A DNA stretch of 64,000 bases from Onishia niordana (GCF_004798965.1 NZ_SDSD01000001.1:186001-250000); one strand, 5' to 3'; shown: positions 27,729 to 36,645, counted from the stretch's first letter. Made by a program: numbers and translations. Notes: generated by a model from the sequence alone, not told the origin.

Positions 27729-28588
27729 GCGTGCGTGTTCCTATCCTGTGCCTGAAGCGTTGCCATCCGTTCGCGAAGGGCCTTGACCTTGCGCCAAGCC
27801 GGCTGGTCCGAGTCGAGGATCTCGCGACTCTCCTCGCTCTCGCGCCATTGCGCCCGCTGCACATAGGGCAGCAGGCTGTCCAGATGGCGGGCGCGCGTGA
27901 TGCCGTAGCGGTTGAGCATGGCAAGCCCCTCTAGCCAGGCGGCATCGACCTCATCTAGCCGAATCCCCAACCGCTCGGCCAAAAACCAGGCCTGGGGGGC
28001 CGCCTTGAGCGCCGCTTCCATGTCGGGCGTCAGACGCGGCGAGGCGTCGAGCTCATCTGCCGCCTCGAAACGCTTCCAAACCTGCCAATGCCCCGAGGGC
28101 GTGGGAGTGATGAGCTCGCCGAGCGGCGACAAGACTTGCGCCAGCGTCGCGGACTCGGCGCTGGCCAGCAGAGCTGTCAGGGCCACCGGATCCTGCACAT
28201 TGACCAGCGACTGGCCACCATGCGGATCAGCCCAAACGAACAGTTTTTGCAGGTGAATGATCAGCTCGGCAAAGGCCGTCGTCGGCAATGGCTGACAGCA
28301 CCAGCCCAGGCGGCGTTCCCGGCACAGCGCCTCACCGGCACGCCAGGCGTCGCTGCCGGCCTCGAGCGGCACGGCCCAGGGGCCGGCCTCCTGCAGTGGG
28401 GCCAGCGGGGTGGCGGCGAACAGCGGCACATGCTCGTGGATGCCCTCGCGGCCTACCAAAGCGCGGCTCGCCTCGGAGGCGCGTCGCTGGTCGAGCACCA
28501 TCACCAGAGGCCGCTCGGGCGACAGCCAGGCGTCGGGCTCGCCGCTGAGGCGGGTGCGCTCGGGCAGGCGCGCTAGCCATTCAGGCAT
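27716..28588 (-). CDS. DUF4123 effector adaptor/chaperone
   Basis: 290 residues from the ATG at 28588, chosen for GGGAGGA 6-7 bases upstream; a longer frame would start at 28633. The DUF4123 core is visible: LVMVLDQRR, FAELIIHLQKLFVWADP and GQSLVNVQDPVALTALL. Proteins of this family (Tap/TEC) load a specific effector on the C-terminal end of its VgrG. The gene overlaps the vgrG end by 16 bp and the effector start by 13 bp, so the three proteins are made together. A ~100-residue C-terminal region beyond the core probably contacts the effector. Confidence 0.88.
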   Translation of the reverse strand: MPEWLARLPERTRLSGEPDAWLSPERPLVMVLDQRRASEASRALVGREGIHEHVPLFAATPLAPLQEAGPWAVPLEAGSDAWRAGEALCRERRLGWCCQPLPTTAFAELIIHLQKLFVWADPHGGQSLVNVQDPVALTALLASAESATLAQVLSPLGELITPTPSGHWQVWKRFEAADELDASPRLTPDMEAALKAAPQAWFLAERLGIRLDEVDAAWLEGLAMLNRYGITRARHLDSLLPYVQRAQWRESEESREILDSDQPAWRKVKALRERMATLQAQDRNTHAWTM

Positions 28589-30696
28589 GGGCAATCCTCC
28601 CGGCTGCACTGGGTCTCGCTGATCTTGCCGCATAGCGGCATCAACGCCGCTTCCGAAAGCTGGTAATCGAGCAGCGAAGGCAACGCGATGGGCGCGATCG
28701 CATCACTCACTTCAGGCTCGGCATGCCCCGGCCGCAGCGGCGCCTGGGCGCCCTGCCCCGTGCCGCTACCCGGGCTGCCGCCGGCGTTCACCTTCACGCT
28801 GGGGCCGCTGATGGTGATGCCGCTGCCGTCGACCTTGAGGAAGCTGCCGCCGGCCTTGAGGGTCAGCTCGCTGCCGGCTTCCATCACCACCTTCTGGCCG
28901 GCCTTGATGTGCAGCTCGCGGCCGCTCTCGGTGAGCCAGGCCTGGCCGGCGCTCAAGTGCAGGCTGCCGTCGATGGTCAGGTGCTGGGCGCCGTCGCTCT
29001 TCTCGCGGCGCTCGCCGTGCACGCTGTGATGATCGTCGCGGTCGATCTCGGCGATGCGGTCGCGCTTGACCTTGAGATCGCTATCGCGGCGGATCTCCTC
29101 GAGACGGTCGTTTTCGGTCAGCAGCTCCAGATCTTTCTGGGCGTGCCACCAGATCTGCTCCTGGTCGTGCTGATCCTCGAAGCGCAGTTCGTTGAAGCCC
29201 TCGCCCTGGTGGGTCTGGGTGCGCAGCACGGTGCGGGTCTTGTGCTCGGGCAGCGAATACGGTGGCGTATTCACCGCGTGGTAGGTGCGGCCGGTAATCA
29301 GCGGCTGGTCGGGGTCGCCTTCCAGGAAGGAGACGATCACCTCATGGCCGATGCGCGGAATCGCCATCATCCCGTAGCCACCGCCGGCCCAGCCCTGGCT
29401 GACGCGCAGCCAGGCGCTGGCGGTTTCATCCGGTGCCGCGTAGCGGTCCCAGGGGAACTGGCAGCGCACCCGGCCATGCTCGTCGCAGTGGATCTCTTCG
29501 CCCTCGGGGCCGACCACGAAGGCCACCTGGGGACCGTCGACACGTGGCTTGGGCTGGGGCTCGGGGCGCCAGGCGGCGTCGTCCGGGGTAAGCGTTAGGG
29601 TGTTGTGGTAGCGAGTCATACCCGCTTGATCACTGGCGGTGATGCCGACGGCATCTTCTTCCAGCGCTTGGGGCTGCTCGCCCTGGTGGATCACCTTGAC
29701 GACCTGCCAGCCGCGATTGAACTCGCCGACATCATGGTCGGCCAGGGTGAAGCGGGCACCCGGGGAAAGCTCCGGCAGGTCGCTCTCGCCATCGAGGGTC
29801 AGGGCGTCGTGGCGCAGGTGCTCGAGGCGGTGGCGGGTAAAGGCCTGACCGGAGGCGTCGGCCTTGTAGCGGCCCGGATAGTCGTAGTGCTCATAGTCTT
29901 CGCGCTGGCTGTGCTGTTCCAGTCCCTGGCCCTGGTGATCCTGCAGTTGGCCATAGGCGGGCTGCTTGAAGCTGTAGTCCTTGAGCTGGGCGCGGGCCGG
30001 GCGCACCCGGGCGGTCTGGGTCAGCCGTCGCAGATGGCGCTTAGGCGCGCTGCCACCGGCGCGGTGATGATAGCTGCGCTCGCCGAGCCCGGTGAGCACC
30101 TGAGGATCGTCGGCAAACACCAGGCGGTGGGCGCCAAGGTCGTCATCCTCGCCACTCGATTCCAGATGCTGATGGAAATAGAAGAGCCCTTCCTCGGCGG
30201 CCAGGCGCTCGACGAACTCGAGATCGGTCTCGCGGTACTGCACGCAGTACTCGCGCTCCTCGAGCTCGCGGGTCACGGCGAAGGCCACATCGGTCAGGCC
30301 GCGCTCCTCGCACAGGGTGTTGATAATCGTCAGCGGCGAGACGCGCTGGAAGATGCGCGAATTGTGGCACAGCGAGAGGCGCCACAGCGAGGGGCGGATA
30401 ATCACCTCGTAGTGGCTGCGGCGATGGCCACGGTCGCCGCGGCCGAACTCGGCCACGATGCCGTGAACGCGACGCTGGGCGATGCCACCCTGCCACACGG
30501 TCAGGCTCGCCGGTCGGTCGAGCAGCGTCTCCGGCGAGAGATCGGCGGCGCGGCTGGCGAAGCGCACCCGCAGGTGGAAAGGCGCCGAGAGCGCCTCTTC
30601 GTGGCTGAAGTCGATCACCGAAAGCTCGGTCTGGCCTGGGCCACGAGGGAGACCGGCAAGGCTCAGGGTGAACTGGAGTCCCTTGGGCTGAAGCAT
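28573..30696 (-). CDS. vgrG: T6SS spike protein VgrG with Cys-rich C-terminal tail
   Basis: 707 residues. Present are the gp27-like part (EEALSAPFHLRVRF, then REYCVQYRETDLEFVERLAAEEG), the OB/gp5 part with CDEHGRVRCQFPWDR and GMMAIPRIGHEVIVSFLEGDPDQP, and the beta-helix spike (AGQKVVMEAGSELTLKAGGSF). A ~70-residue tail follows and ends in CGKISETQCSREDCPCLNG. No known enzymatic domain is fused. VgrG tips the Hcp tube and carries the effector held by the DUF4123 adaptor encoded next. AGGAGGG precedes the ATG. It lies 238 bp after hcp. Confidence 0.96.
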   Translation of the reverse strand: MLQPKGLQFTLSLAGLPRGPGQTELSVIDFSHEEALSAPFHLRVRFASRAADLSPETLLDRPASLTVWQGGIAQRRVHGIVAEFGRGDRGHRRSHYEVIIRPSLWRLSLCHNSRIFQRVSPLTIINTLCEERGLTDVAFAVTRELEEREYCVQYRETDLEFVERLAAEEGLFYFHQHLESSGEDDDLGAHRLVFADDPQVLTGLGERSYHHRAGGSAPKRHLRRLTQTARVRPARAQLKDYSFKQPAYGQLQDHQGQGLEQHSQREDYEHYDYPGRYKADASGQAFTRHRLEHLRHDALTLDGESDLPELSPGARFTLADHDVGEFNRGWQVVKVIHQGEQPQALEEDAVGITASDQAGMTRYHNTLTLTPDDAAWRPEPQPKPRVDGPQVAFVVGPEGEEIHCDEHGRVRCQFPWDRYAAPDETASAWLRVSQGWAGGGYGMMAIPRIGHEVIVSFLEGDPDQPLITGRTYHAVNTPPYSLPEHKTRTVLRTQTHQGEGFNELRFEDQHDQEQIWWHAQKDLELLTENDRLEEIRRDSDLKVKRDRIAEIDRDDHHSVHGERREKSDGAQHLTIDGSLHLSAGQAWLTESGRELHIKAGQKVVMEAGSELTLKAGGSFLKVDGSGITISGPSVKVNAGGSPGSGTGQGAQAPLRPGHAEPEVSDAIAPIALPSLLDYQLSEAALMPLCGKISETQCSREDCPCLNG

Positions 30697-30800
30697 GGCA
30701 TCCCTCCTGGAGGCCGTGTCCGTTACGCGAACCGCCAGCGCGAGTGGCTGGCGGCAGCGGTAGGTTACGCGTGTAATTCACCATGACAAGGCATTGGCGC

Positions 30801-30878
30801 CATGTGTAAGTGATCGCTGACACTATCTAGTGGCAAACGCTTACACATGACGCCGCCAGGGCACAGGCCCTGGCGGCG
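30801..30878 (-). repeat. Two inverted repeats between hcp and vgrG
   Basis: A perfect GC-rich hairpin has arms CGCCGCCAGGG (30851-30861) and CCCTGGCGGCG (30868-30878) with a 6-base loop. Beside it, CATGTGTAAG (30801-30810) pairs perfectly with CTTACACATG (30840-30849) over a 29-base loop. Neither is followed by a U-run on the minus strand, so a classic terminator is unlikely. They lie in the 238-bp gap downstream of hcp and could stabilise the hcp mRNA or reduce read-through to vgrG. Confidence 0.55.
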
Positions 30879-30934
30879 AAAGACGGTGCCCGCCGGGCGC
30901 GAGCATTGGAGAAGCACCGTCGGTGCGCGAGACC

Positions 30935-31453
30935 TTAGGCCTCGACTGGGGCGCGCCAGTCGTCGGAGCCAGAAGTACCGGCGACGGTGTGTTCCCAATC
31001 GATCTTGCGATACGCCAGGGAGACATCCATCAGCTGAGTGAACTCAGAGGTGTTGGTGTCCTGAGCGTGGGGCATGCGCAGGTTGATATCGACGATGGTG
31101 GCGTCGGTCAGCGAGGTGGTGAAGAAGTGTTCCTGCTTGCCTTCAACGGAGGTGCGGTACCACTTCAGCTCGACGTTGGGCAGCATCTCGCCGGACGCCA
31201 GGGCGTTGTACATCAGCGGCACGGCCTTGTTCAGGGCCACGGTGAAGATGAACGGCTTGTGGGCACGCTGGCCGGAGGGCTGGCCGGACTGCGGGTCAGT
31301 CGGCACCGTCACGATGTGCTTGAATTCCTGTACCAGCATCTGGTCTTCGTGGCCTTCGACATAGATGTTGCCGACGGACTCGGGAGTGAAGGCACCCGCG
31401 GTGATGTTGCCCTGGGTCTGGCCTTCGATGCTGATATAACACGGTGTAGGCAT
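30935..31453 (-). CDS. hcp: T6SS tube protein Hcp
   Basis: 172 residues from the ATG at 31453, which follows AAGGAG at 8 bases and gives the standard MPTPCYISIEGQTQGNITAG opening. An upstream in-frame codon at 31522 adds residues unlike Hcp. Other hallmarks are EGHEDQMLVQEF, PFIFTVALNKAVPLMYNALA and TNTSEFTQLMDVSLAYRKIDW. Hcp hexamers stack into the inner tube expelled by the sheath. A strong sigma54-type promoter lies ~55 bases upstream. It leads the hcp-vgrG-adaptor-effector unit. Confidence 0.96.
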   Translation of the reverse strand: MPTPCYISIEGQTQGNITAGAFTPESVGNIYVEGHEDQMLVQEFKHIVTVPTDPQSGQPSGQRAHKPFIFTVALNKAVPLMYNALASGEMLPNVELKWYRTSVEGKQEHFFTTSLTDATIVDINLRMPHAQDTNTSEFTQLMDVSLAYRKIDWEHTVAGTSGSDDWRAPVEA

Positions 31454-31505
31454 GAGTCTGCTCCTTGACGTTGAGTGGCGATGTCCAGTGGACACCCACC
31501 TAAGA

Positions 31506-31522
31506 GGCAAACCAAATGCCAA
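31506..31522 (-). promoter_or_regulatory. Sigma54 promoter of hcp
   Basis: On the minus strand TGGCATTTGGTTTGCC matches the sigma54 consensus TGGCAC-N5-TTGC at all but one of the conserved positions, with exact GG-N10-GC spacing. The predicted start site is about 40 bases before the hcp ATG. VasH, encoded in this window, is the natural activator. Established for Vibrio cholerae hcp operons; inferred here. Confidence 0.8.
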
Positions 31523-31588
31523 ACGTGGTAAATATACTAAAAATCAAATATTTAACTAAAATCACTCCCTCTACTCTATTGCCTGTGT

Positions 31589-31644
31589 GAGCAAGATCTT
31601 GCCTGAATCGAGCAAGAAGTTGCCCAGCGGGCAAGATCTTGCTC
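31589..31644. promoter_or_regulatory. Three phased palindromes upstream of hcp (activator-site candidate)
   Basis: GCAAGATCTTGC, a perfect 12-bp palindrome, occurs at 31591-31602 and again at 31631-31642. A variant GCAAGAAGTTGC lies between them at 31612-31623. The spacing of 21 and 19 bases keeps all three on one DNA face. The outer copies also form 15-bp inverted arms (31589-31603 and 31630-31644). They lie 70-125 bases upstream of the hcp sigma54 element, the usual place for enhancer sites of an activator such as VasH. Confidence 0.7.
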
Positions 31645-31652
31645 GGCCACCC

Positions 31653-32627
31653 TCAGGCACTGGGCGTTGAGAAGGCCATCACCTCGGCGACGCTATCTCT
31701 ACCTAGCGCCAGCTGAAACAGCCGGTCGAGGCCCAGCGCCACCCCGCTGCCCGCGGGCATGCCGGAGCGAAGTGCCGCCACCAGGCGCTCATCTGGTGTG
31801 ACTTGCGGCTTGCCAAGCGCCCGGCGGGCGGCGTTGTCCTCGTGAAAACGCGCCTGCTGCTCGTTAGCGTCGGTCAGCTCGTCATAGCCGTTGGCAAGCT
31901 CCAGCCCCTCGAGATAGACCTCGAAGCGCGAGGCCACCCACTCGCCGTCCTCAGGGTCACGGTGCTGTCGGGCCAGCGCCGCCTGACTGGCCGGGTAGTC
32001 GATCACCACATCCAGTCCCTCACGTCCCAACGTCGGCTCGATGACAAGGCTCATCAATAGATCCAGGCAGTCATCCCGCTCGGCACCCGCCATGTCCAGG
32101 TCGCCTCGTGTGCCGGCCAGTTGACGCAGCGCATCGATACTTGCCGTGAAGGGGTCGATGGCCAGGCTCTCGCGAAAGAGGTCACGATAGCGATGGCGGC
32201 GCTGCGGGCCGGGGTCTTGCGGCAACACCTCGCGAATCAAGGCATCGGTCTCGTCGATCAAGGCGGCAAGCGAGAAGCCTGGCCGATACCATTCGAGCAT
32301 GGTGAACTCGAGGTTATGGCGCTTGCCTACCTCGCCGTCACGAACGCTGCGGGCAAGCTGGAAGATGGGGCCACTGCCGGCGGCCAGCAGGCGCTTCATG
32401 TGACATTCCGGCGAAGTCTGCATCCATAGTCGCTCTCGCCCCGCAGAGGTCGTGGCTTCGCAGGACAAGGAATCGAGGTGCACATCGGTGCTGCCACCAT
32501 GACCAAGCATTGGTGTCTCGACCTCGAGCACCTGACGGGCGGCGAAGAAAGCCCGCACCTGTCCTGTCAGACGGGCTCGCTCGCGAAGCGTCGCGATCTC
32601 GGCGGTAGGCCGCCAATCAATGCTCAT
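31653..32627 (-). CDS. epmA: EF-P lysyltransferase EpmA (PoxA/GenX)
   Basis: 324 residues from the ATG at 32627 (GGAGAAC upstream), giving MSIDWRPTAEIATLRERARL. It is a class II lysyl-tRNA synthetase paralogue without the anticodon-binding domain. Motifs include EVETPMLGHGGSTDVHLDS, QTSPECHMKRLL and the C-terminal GSGVALGLDRLFQLALG. EpmA attaches beta-lysine to Lys34 of EF-P in the cytoplasm. It lies downstream of efp, separated by a terminator-like hairpin at 32649-32680, and epmB lies on the other side of efp. Confidence 0.95.
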   Translation of the reverse strand: MSIDWRPTAEIATLRERARLTGQVRAFFAARQVLEVETPMLGHGGSTDVHLDSLSCEATTSAGRERLWMQTSPECHMKRLLAAGSGPIFQLARSVRDGEVGKRHNLEFTMLEWYRPGFSLAALIDETDALIREVLPQDPGPQRRHRYRDLFRESLAIDPFTASIDALRQLAGTRGDLDMAGAERDDCLDLLMSLVIEPTLGREGLDVVIDYPASQAALARQHRDPEDGEWVASRFEVYLEGLELANGYDELTDANEQQARFHEDNAARRALGKPQVTPDERLVAALRSGMPAGSGVALGLDRLFQLALGRDSVAEVMAFSTPSA

Positions 32628-32648
32628 CGATAGTTCTCCAGAGACAAC

Positions 32649-32680
32649 AAAAGGCCACACCCGAGAGAGTGTGGCCTTTT
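32649..32680 (-). terminator. Intrinsic terminator after efp
   Basis: AAAAGGCCACAC and GTGTGGCCTTTT form a perfect 12-bp stem with an 8-base loop. On the minus strand it is followed by TTTTGTTG, which suits termination of efp. It lies between efp and epmA, so epmA is either read through or has its own promoter. Confidence 0.85.
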
Positions 32681-32734
32681 ATGGACGAGGCTCTCCCACC
32701 TGGCGCCCTCTGCGAGCGCAGGAAGGGCCCGACA

Positions 32735-33301
32735 TCAAGCGCGGGAGACGTACTCGCCGGAGCGGGTGTCGATCTTGAGCACCTCGCCCTCATTGATGAA
32801 CAGCGGCACGCGCACCACGGCACCGGAAGACAGGGTCGCCGGCTTGGAGCCACCCTGGGCGGTATCACCCTTGAGGCCGGGGTCGGTTTCGGTGACTTCG
32901 AGCTCGATAAAGTTCGGCGGCGTCACACTGATGGCGTTGTCGTTCCAAAGCGTCACGGTGTAGGGCACTTGCTCCTTGAGCCACTTCTCGGTCTCTGCCA
33001 GAGCGCGCTTCTCGACCGCGTACTGCTCGAAGGAGCCGTCGGTCTTCATGAAGTACCACATGTCGCCGTCGGAGTAGAGGTACTCCATTTCCAGCTCGAG
33101 CACGTCAGCACCTTCGAGGGAGTCACCCGACTTGAAGGTACGCTCCCAGACGCGACCGGTCATCAGGTTGCGCAGCTTGACGCGGTTGAAGGCCTGGCCC
33201 TTGCCCGGCTTGACGAAGTCGTTCTCAACGATCGCGCAGGGGTCGCCGTCGAGCATCACCTTCAGACCGCCCTTGAATTCGTTGGTAGAATAGTTCGCCA
33301 T
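32735..33301 (-). CDS. efp: Translation elongation factor P
   Basis: 188 residues, the standard length, with three beta-barrel domains. The loop [16 protein letters not shown] carries Lys34, the residue modified by EpmA and EpmB. EF-P relieves ribosome stalling at proline stretches. The C-terminal RSGEYVSRA is typical. It diverges from epmB across 97 bp, which should contain both promoters. Confidence 0.97.
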   Translation of the reverse strand: MANYSTNEFKGGLKVMLDGDPCAIVENDFVKPGKGQAFNRVKLRNLMTGRVWERTFKSGDSLEGADVLELEMEYLYSDGDMWYFMKTDGSFEQYAVEKRALAETEKWLKEQVPYTVTLWNDNAISVTPPNFIELEVTETDPGLKGDTAQGGSKPATLSSGAVVRVPLFINEGEVLKIDTRSGEYVSRA

Positions 33302-33398
33302 GATTCCTCACCGATAGTTGGTCACGCCGGCCACGAGACGGACGTGAATCGAAAATGTGACGCGGGCCCAGGCCCTCGCCCTATGATAGTGTGCGCGC

Positions 33399-34457
33399 AT
33401 GATAACCCGAAGCCCTGCCAATGTGCAGATTGCAAGCGATCTCGCCTCTTCGCTCGCATCGTCGCCCTCCTCTCCTTCCGGCGCGCCTGCTTGGCAGCGC
33501 CAGCTGGCCAATGTGGTCCGAGACCCAGTCGAGCTGTGTCGCCGACTGGGGCTCGACGACGATGCCCTGCCCGGCGCCCGAGACGGCCACGCCCTGTTCG
33601 AGGTGCGCGTTCCCGAAGCCTATCTGACTCGCATCCAGCCAGGCGACCCGACCGATCCGCTGCTGCGCCAGGTGCTACCGCTGGTCGCGGAGACCGATGC
33701 GGTGGACGGCTTCGTGGCCGACCCTCTTGAAGAGACCGATCACACGCCACGCCGGGGACTGATTCACAAGTATGCCGGCCGCGTGCTACTGATCGCGAGC
33801 CCTGCCTGCGCCATCAACTGCCGCTACTGTTTTCGCCGCCACTTCCCCTATCAGGAGAATTCGCCCTCGAGGGCTCAGTGGCAGGAGACCCTGGATTACC
33901 TGCGCGAGGACACCTCGATCCATGAGGTCATTCTCTCCGGCGGCGACCCGCTGGCGGCAAGCGATCGCCAGCTCGGCTGGCTTGTGGCACGCCTGGAGGA
34001 GATCCCGCATCTCAAGCGGCTGCGCATTCACACCCGACTGCCGGTGGTGATCCCCGCTCGTATCGATGAAGCGCTGCTCGAATGGCTTGGTGGCAGCCGT
34101 CTGCAGAAGGTAGTGGTACTGCACTCAAACCATGCCCACGAGATCGATGCGGAGGTGGCGGCGGCCTGTGCTCGACTGAATGACGCAGGGGTTACTCTGC
34201 TCAATCAGAGCGTGCTGCTGCGCGGCGTCAACGACAACGTGGCGGCCCTGGCCGCGCTCTCGGAACGGCTCTTCGAGGCCGGCGTGCTGCCCTACTACCT
34301 GCATGTACTCGACCCGGTGAGTGGCGCCGCTCACTTCGATGTGCCAGACGAGGAAGCCCGCCACCTGGTCGAGACGTTGCGTGACCAACTGCCCGGCTTC
34401 CTGATGCCGCGCCTGGTGCGCGAGGTGCCCGGCGCTGCCAGCAAGACGCCGCTCTAG
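33399..34457 (+). CDS. epmB: EF-P beta-lysylation protein EpmB (lysine 2,3-aminomutase type)
   Basis: 352 residues. The radical-SAM cluster motif is CAINCRYCFRRHFPY (CX3CX2C). The following ILSGGDPLAASDRQL and HTRLPVVIPARID are typical of the YjeK family. EpmB converts (S)-alpha-lysine to (R)-beta-lysine, the substrate of EpmA. The protein is shorter than catabolic lysine 2,3-aminomutases, as expected for EpmB. It is transcribed away from efp, so all three genes of the EF-P modification route are adjacent. Confidence 0.95.
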   Translation: MITRSPANVQIASDLASSLASSPSSPSGAPAWQRQLANVVRDPVELCRRLGLDDDALPGARDGHALFEVRVPEAYLTRIQPGDPTDPLLRQVLPLVAETDAVDGFVADPLEETDHTPRRGLIHKYAGRVLLIASPACAINCRYCFRRHFPYQENSPSRAQWQETLDYLREDTSIHEVILSGGDPLAASDRQLGWLVARLEEIPHLKRLRIHTRLPVVIPARIDEALLEWLGGSRLQKVVVLHSNHAHEIDAEVAAACARLNDAGVTLLNQSVLLRGVNDNVAALAALSERLFEAGVLPYYLHVLDPVSGAAHFDVPDEEARHLVETLRDQLPGFLMPRLVREVPGAASKTPL

Positions 34458-34479
34458 GTCGCGTCCAGCGACAATGCAG

Positions 34480-34511
34480 CCCCAGCAAACGAAAGCCCCA
34501 GCAAACGAAAG
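34480..34511. repeat. Two tandem 16-bp direct repeats after epmB
   Basis: CCCCAGCAAACGAAAG occurs twice with no gap, directly before the terminator stem at 34511-34538. It is too short and too few for a CRISPR array. It is probably a local slip duplication in the 3' non-coding region. Confidence 0.9.
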
Positions 34512-34538
34512 CCCCCGCGGCCTGTCGGCCACGGGGGC
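34511..34538. terminator. Convergent terminator between epmB and leuA
   Basis: GCCCCCGCGGCC and GGCCACGGGGGC form a GC-rich stem with a short loop. It is flanked on the left by A-rich sequence (ACGAAA), so it suits minus-strand termination of leuA better than plus-strand termination of epmB. The U-run is weak. Confidence 0.55.
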
Positions 34539-34616
34539 GATACGGTCTGGCGAGTGGTGCACGCCTTGTCATGCTAACCGGCAGCCTCGGTGCCATTGAC
34601 ACCGGGGCCGCGACGA

Positions 34617-36332
34617 TTACTTGACGGCTTCCAGCGTCTCGGCAGTGACGTTGGCGGCCACCGGCTCGTCGGCCAGATGACGATTGAGGGCGCCGATCAC
34701 GCCCTTCATGGAAGCGGCCGTGATGCTCTCGTCGAGCCCCACGCCAAAGATCGCTTCATCACCCGCACGCACCTCGACATAGGCGATGGCTTCGGCGTCG
34801 GCGCCCTGGCCGCGAGAGTGCTCATGGTAGTCGATGATCTCGGCGTCCACGCCGTAGGCCACCAGCGCCTTGATGAAGGCGGCCAGCGGCCCATTACCTT
34901 CACCGCTGATCGTCTTGCGCTCGCCGTTGTGCTCTATCACCGCCTCGAGATGAACTCGCGGGCTATCCGGCTCGGAGGACATGCGGTGGTTGATGAGAGC
35001 AAGTGGCGCATCCTTCTCCAAGTATTCGTCGCTGAAGGCCTGATAGATCATTTTTGATGTGATCTCACGCCCGGTGCGATCGGCGACTTCCTGCACTACC
35101 TGGCTGAACTCGATGGACAACCGGCGCGGCAACTCGATGCCGTGCTCCTGCTCGAGCAGATAGGTGATACCGCCCTTCCCGGACTGACTGTTGACGCGGA
35201 TCACCGCCTCGTAGCTACGGCCGACATCCATCGGGTCGATCGGCAGGTAGGGCACTTCCCATGCCGCCTCCGGGTCTTCACGACGCGCGGCCATGCCTTT
35301 CTTGATGGCGTCCTGGTGGGAGCCGGAGAAGGCGGTGAACACCAGATCGCCGACATAGGGGTGGCGCGGGTGAACCGGCAACTGATTACAGTGCTCGACT
35401 TCACGCATGATCGGGGTGATGTTGGAGAAGTCGAGGGCCGGGTGTACGCCCTGGGTGTAGAGGTTCATGGCCAGAGTGACGATATCGACGTTACCGGTGC
35501 GCTCGCCATTGCCGAACAGGGTGCCCTCGACGCGGTCTGCGCCGGCCATCACGGTCAACTCGGCGGCCGCAACGCCGGTGCCACGATCATTGTGCGGGTG
35601 CACACTGACGATCAGGTGATCACGATGGCTAATGTGGCGACAGAACCACTCCACCTGATCGGCATAGTTGTTGGGGGTCGCGCACTCCACTGTCGCCGGC
35701 AGGTTGACGATCATCGGCTTCTCGGCGGTAGCGCCGTAGGTGGCCATGACCGCATCGACGATCTCGACGGCGAAATCCATTTCAGTGGTAGTGAACAGCT
35801 CCGGCGAATACTGGAAGGTCCAATTCGTTTCCGGCGCCTCTTCCATACGCTGACGGATCAACGCAGTGGCATCACAAGCGATCTTGATGCAGTCGCTCTT
35901 GTCCACGTTGAATACCACGCGGCGAAATACCGGGTCAGTGGCGTTGTAGACGTGCACGATGGCCTTTTTCGCCCCCTTGAGGGCTTCGAAGGTCTTATCG
36001 ATCAGATGCGGACGCGCCTGAGTCAGCACCTGGATGGTCACGTCGTCCGGCACCAGGTCATCCTCGATCAGCTCGCGGGCAAAATCGAAGTCGATCTGCG
36101 AGGCGGACGGAAAGCCGATCTCGATATGCTTGAAGCCGACTTGAACCAGGAGATCGAAGAAGCGTTTCTTGCGCTCGAGATCCATCGGGTCGATCAACGC
36201 CTGGTTACCATCACGCAGGTCCACGCTGCACCAAAGCGGTGGCGTCTCGATACGCTGACTGGGCCACTGGCGATCGGGCAAATCAACAGCAACGAAAGGA
36301 CGGTATTTGCTGGACGGGTCGGCGAGCATCAT
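34617..36332 (-). CDS. leuA: 2-isopropylmalate synthase LeuA
   Basis: 571 residues, the longer LeuA type. It condenses acetyl-CoA with 2-oxoisovalerate, the first committed step of leucine synthesis. Catalytic landmarks are [14 protein letters not shown], the metal-site motif [16 protein letters not shown] and [19 protein letters not shown]. The C-terminal ~140 residues form the regulatory domain for leucine feedback. Two adjacent ATG codons (36332 and 36329) follow CAGGAG. A leader peptide rich in Leu codons lies ~250 bases upstream. Confidence 0.96.
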   Translation of the reverse strand: MMLADPSSKYRPFVAVDLPDRQWPSQRIETPPLWCSVDLRDGNQALIDPMDLERKKRFFDLLVQVGFKHIEIGFPSASQIDFDFARELIEDDLVPDDVTIQVLTQARPHLIDKTFEALKGAKKAIVHVYNATDPVFRRVVFNVDKSDCIKIACDATALIRQRMEEAPETNWTFQYSPELFTTTEMDFAVEIVDAVMATYGATAEKPMIVNLPATVECATPNNYADQVEWFCRHISHRDHLIVSVHPHNDRGTGVAAAELTVMAGADRVEGTLFGNGERTGNVDIVTLAMNLYTQGVHPALDFSNITPIMREVEHCNQLPVHPRHPYVGDLVFTAFSGSHQDAIKKGMAARREDPEAAWEVPYLPIDPMDVGRSYEAVIRVNSQSGKGGITYLLEQEHGIELPRRLSIEFSQVVQEVADRTGREITSKMIYQAFSDEYLEKDAPLALINHRMSSEPDSPRVHLEAVIEHNGERKTISGEGNGPLAAFIKALVAYGVDAEIIDYHEHSRGQGADAEAIAYVEVRAGDEAIFGVGLDESITAASMKGVIGALNRHLADEPVAANVTAETLEAVK

Positions 36333-36440
36333 GGCGTGAACTCCTGGCGCGGGGCGAGTGATGGCGTGTGCAAACGACGACGCCCCGGCTGCTGAATGCA
36401 GTCCGGGGCGCCGGTCGGTAAAAAATAGTGGTAAGCAGAT

Positions 36441-36471
36441 GCAAAACGAGGGCTTCGAGGGTCGAAAACCC
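36441..36471 (-). terminator. Candidate attenuator hairpin in the leuA leader
   Basis: GGGCTTCGA (36450-36458) pairs with TCGAAAACCC (36462-36471) around a 3-base loop, with a small bulge. On the minus strand the stem is followed by TCGTTTTGC. It sits between the leucine-rich leader peptide and leuA, where an attenuation terminator would be expected. A second, GC-rich stem lies at 36381-36410 but lacks a T-run. Confidence 0.5.
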
Positions 36472-36585
36472 AGGAAGACGCTGCACTACGTACGCTTGTA
36501 AACATATGGCTGACTGACATCTTGCTACCTCAACGACCTGAAAACTTGGACTCTACAATGCGACGCGACGCGCCGCCCAGCGGGC

Positions 36586-36645
36586 TCATAGGCCTGCTAG
36601 TAGTAGTCGTAGATCTAGGCGAAGGGCTGAAGATGTCGTATTCAT
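36586..36645 (-). CDS. leuL: leu operon leader peptide (attenuation)
   Basis: A 19-codon reading frame, MNTTSSALRLDLRLLLAGL, starts with ATG at 36645 and ends with TGA. It contains seven leucines. Six of them use CTA, a codon that is rare in this GC-rich genome, and three CTA codons are consecutive. This is what a leucine-sensing attenuator peptide should look like. It lies 253 bases upstream of leuA with a terminator-like stem between. A TTGACA box lies just upstream (36676-36681), but no clear -10 was found. Confidence 0.75.
   Translation of the reverse strand: MNTTSSALRLDLRLLLAGL

Noticed and set aside
34480..34511. Possible CRISPR start from two direct repeats
   Set aside because: Only two adjacent 16-bp copies without spacers and no cas genes.
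36329..36520. A 63-codon minus frame in the leuA leader (MSVSHMFTSV...)
   Set aside because: No ribosome site and no leucine enrichment; the 19-codon frame at 36586-36645 explains the leader better.
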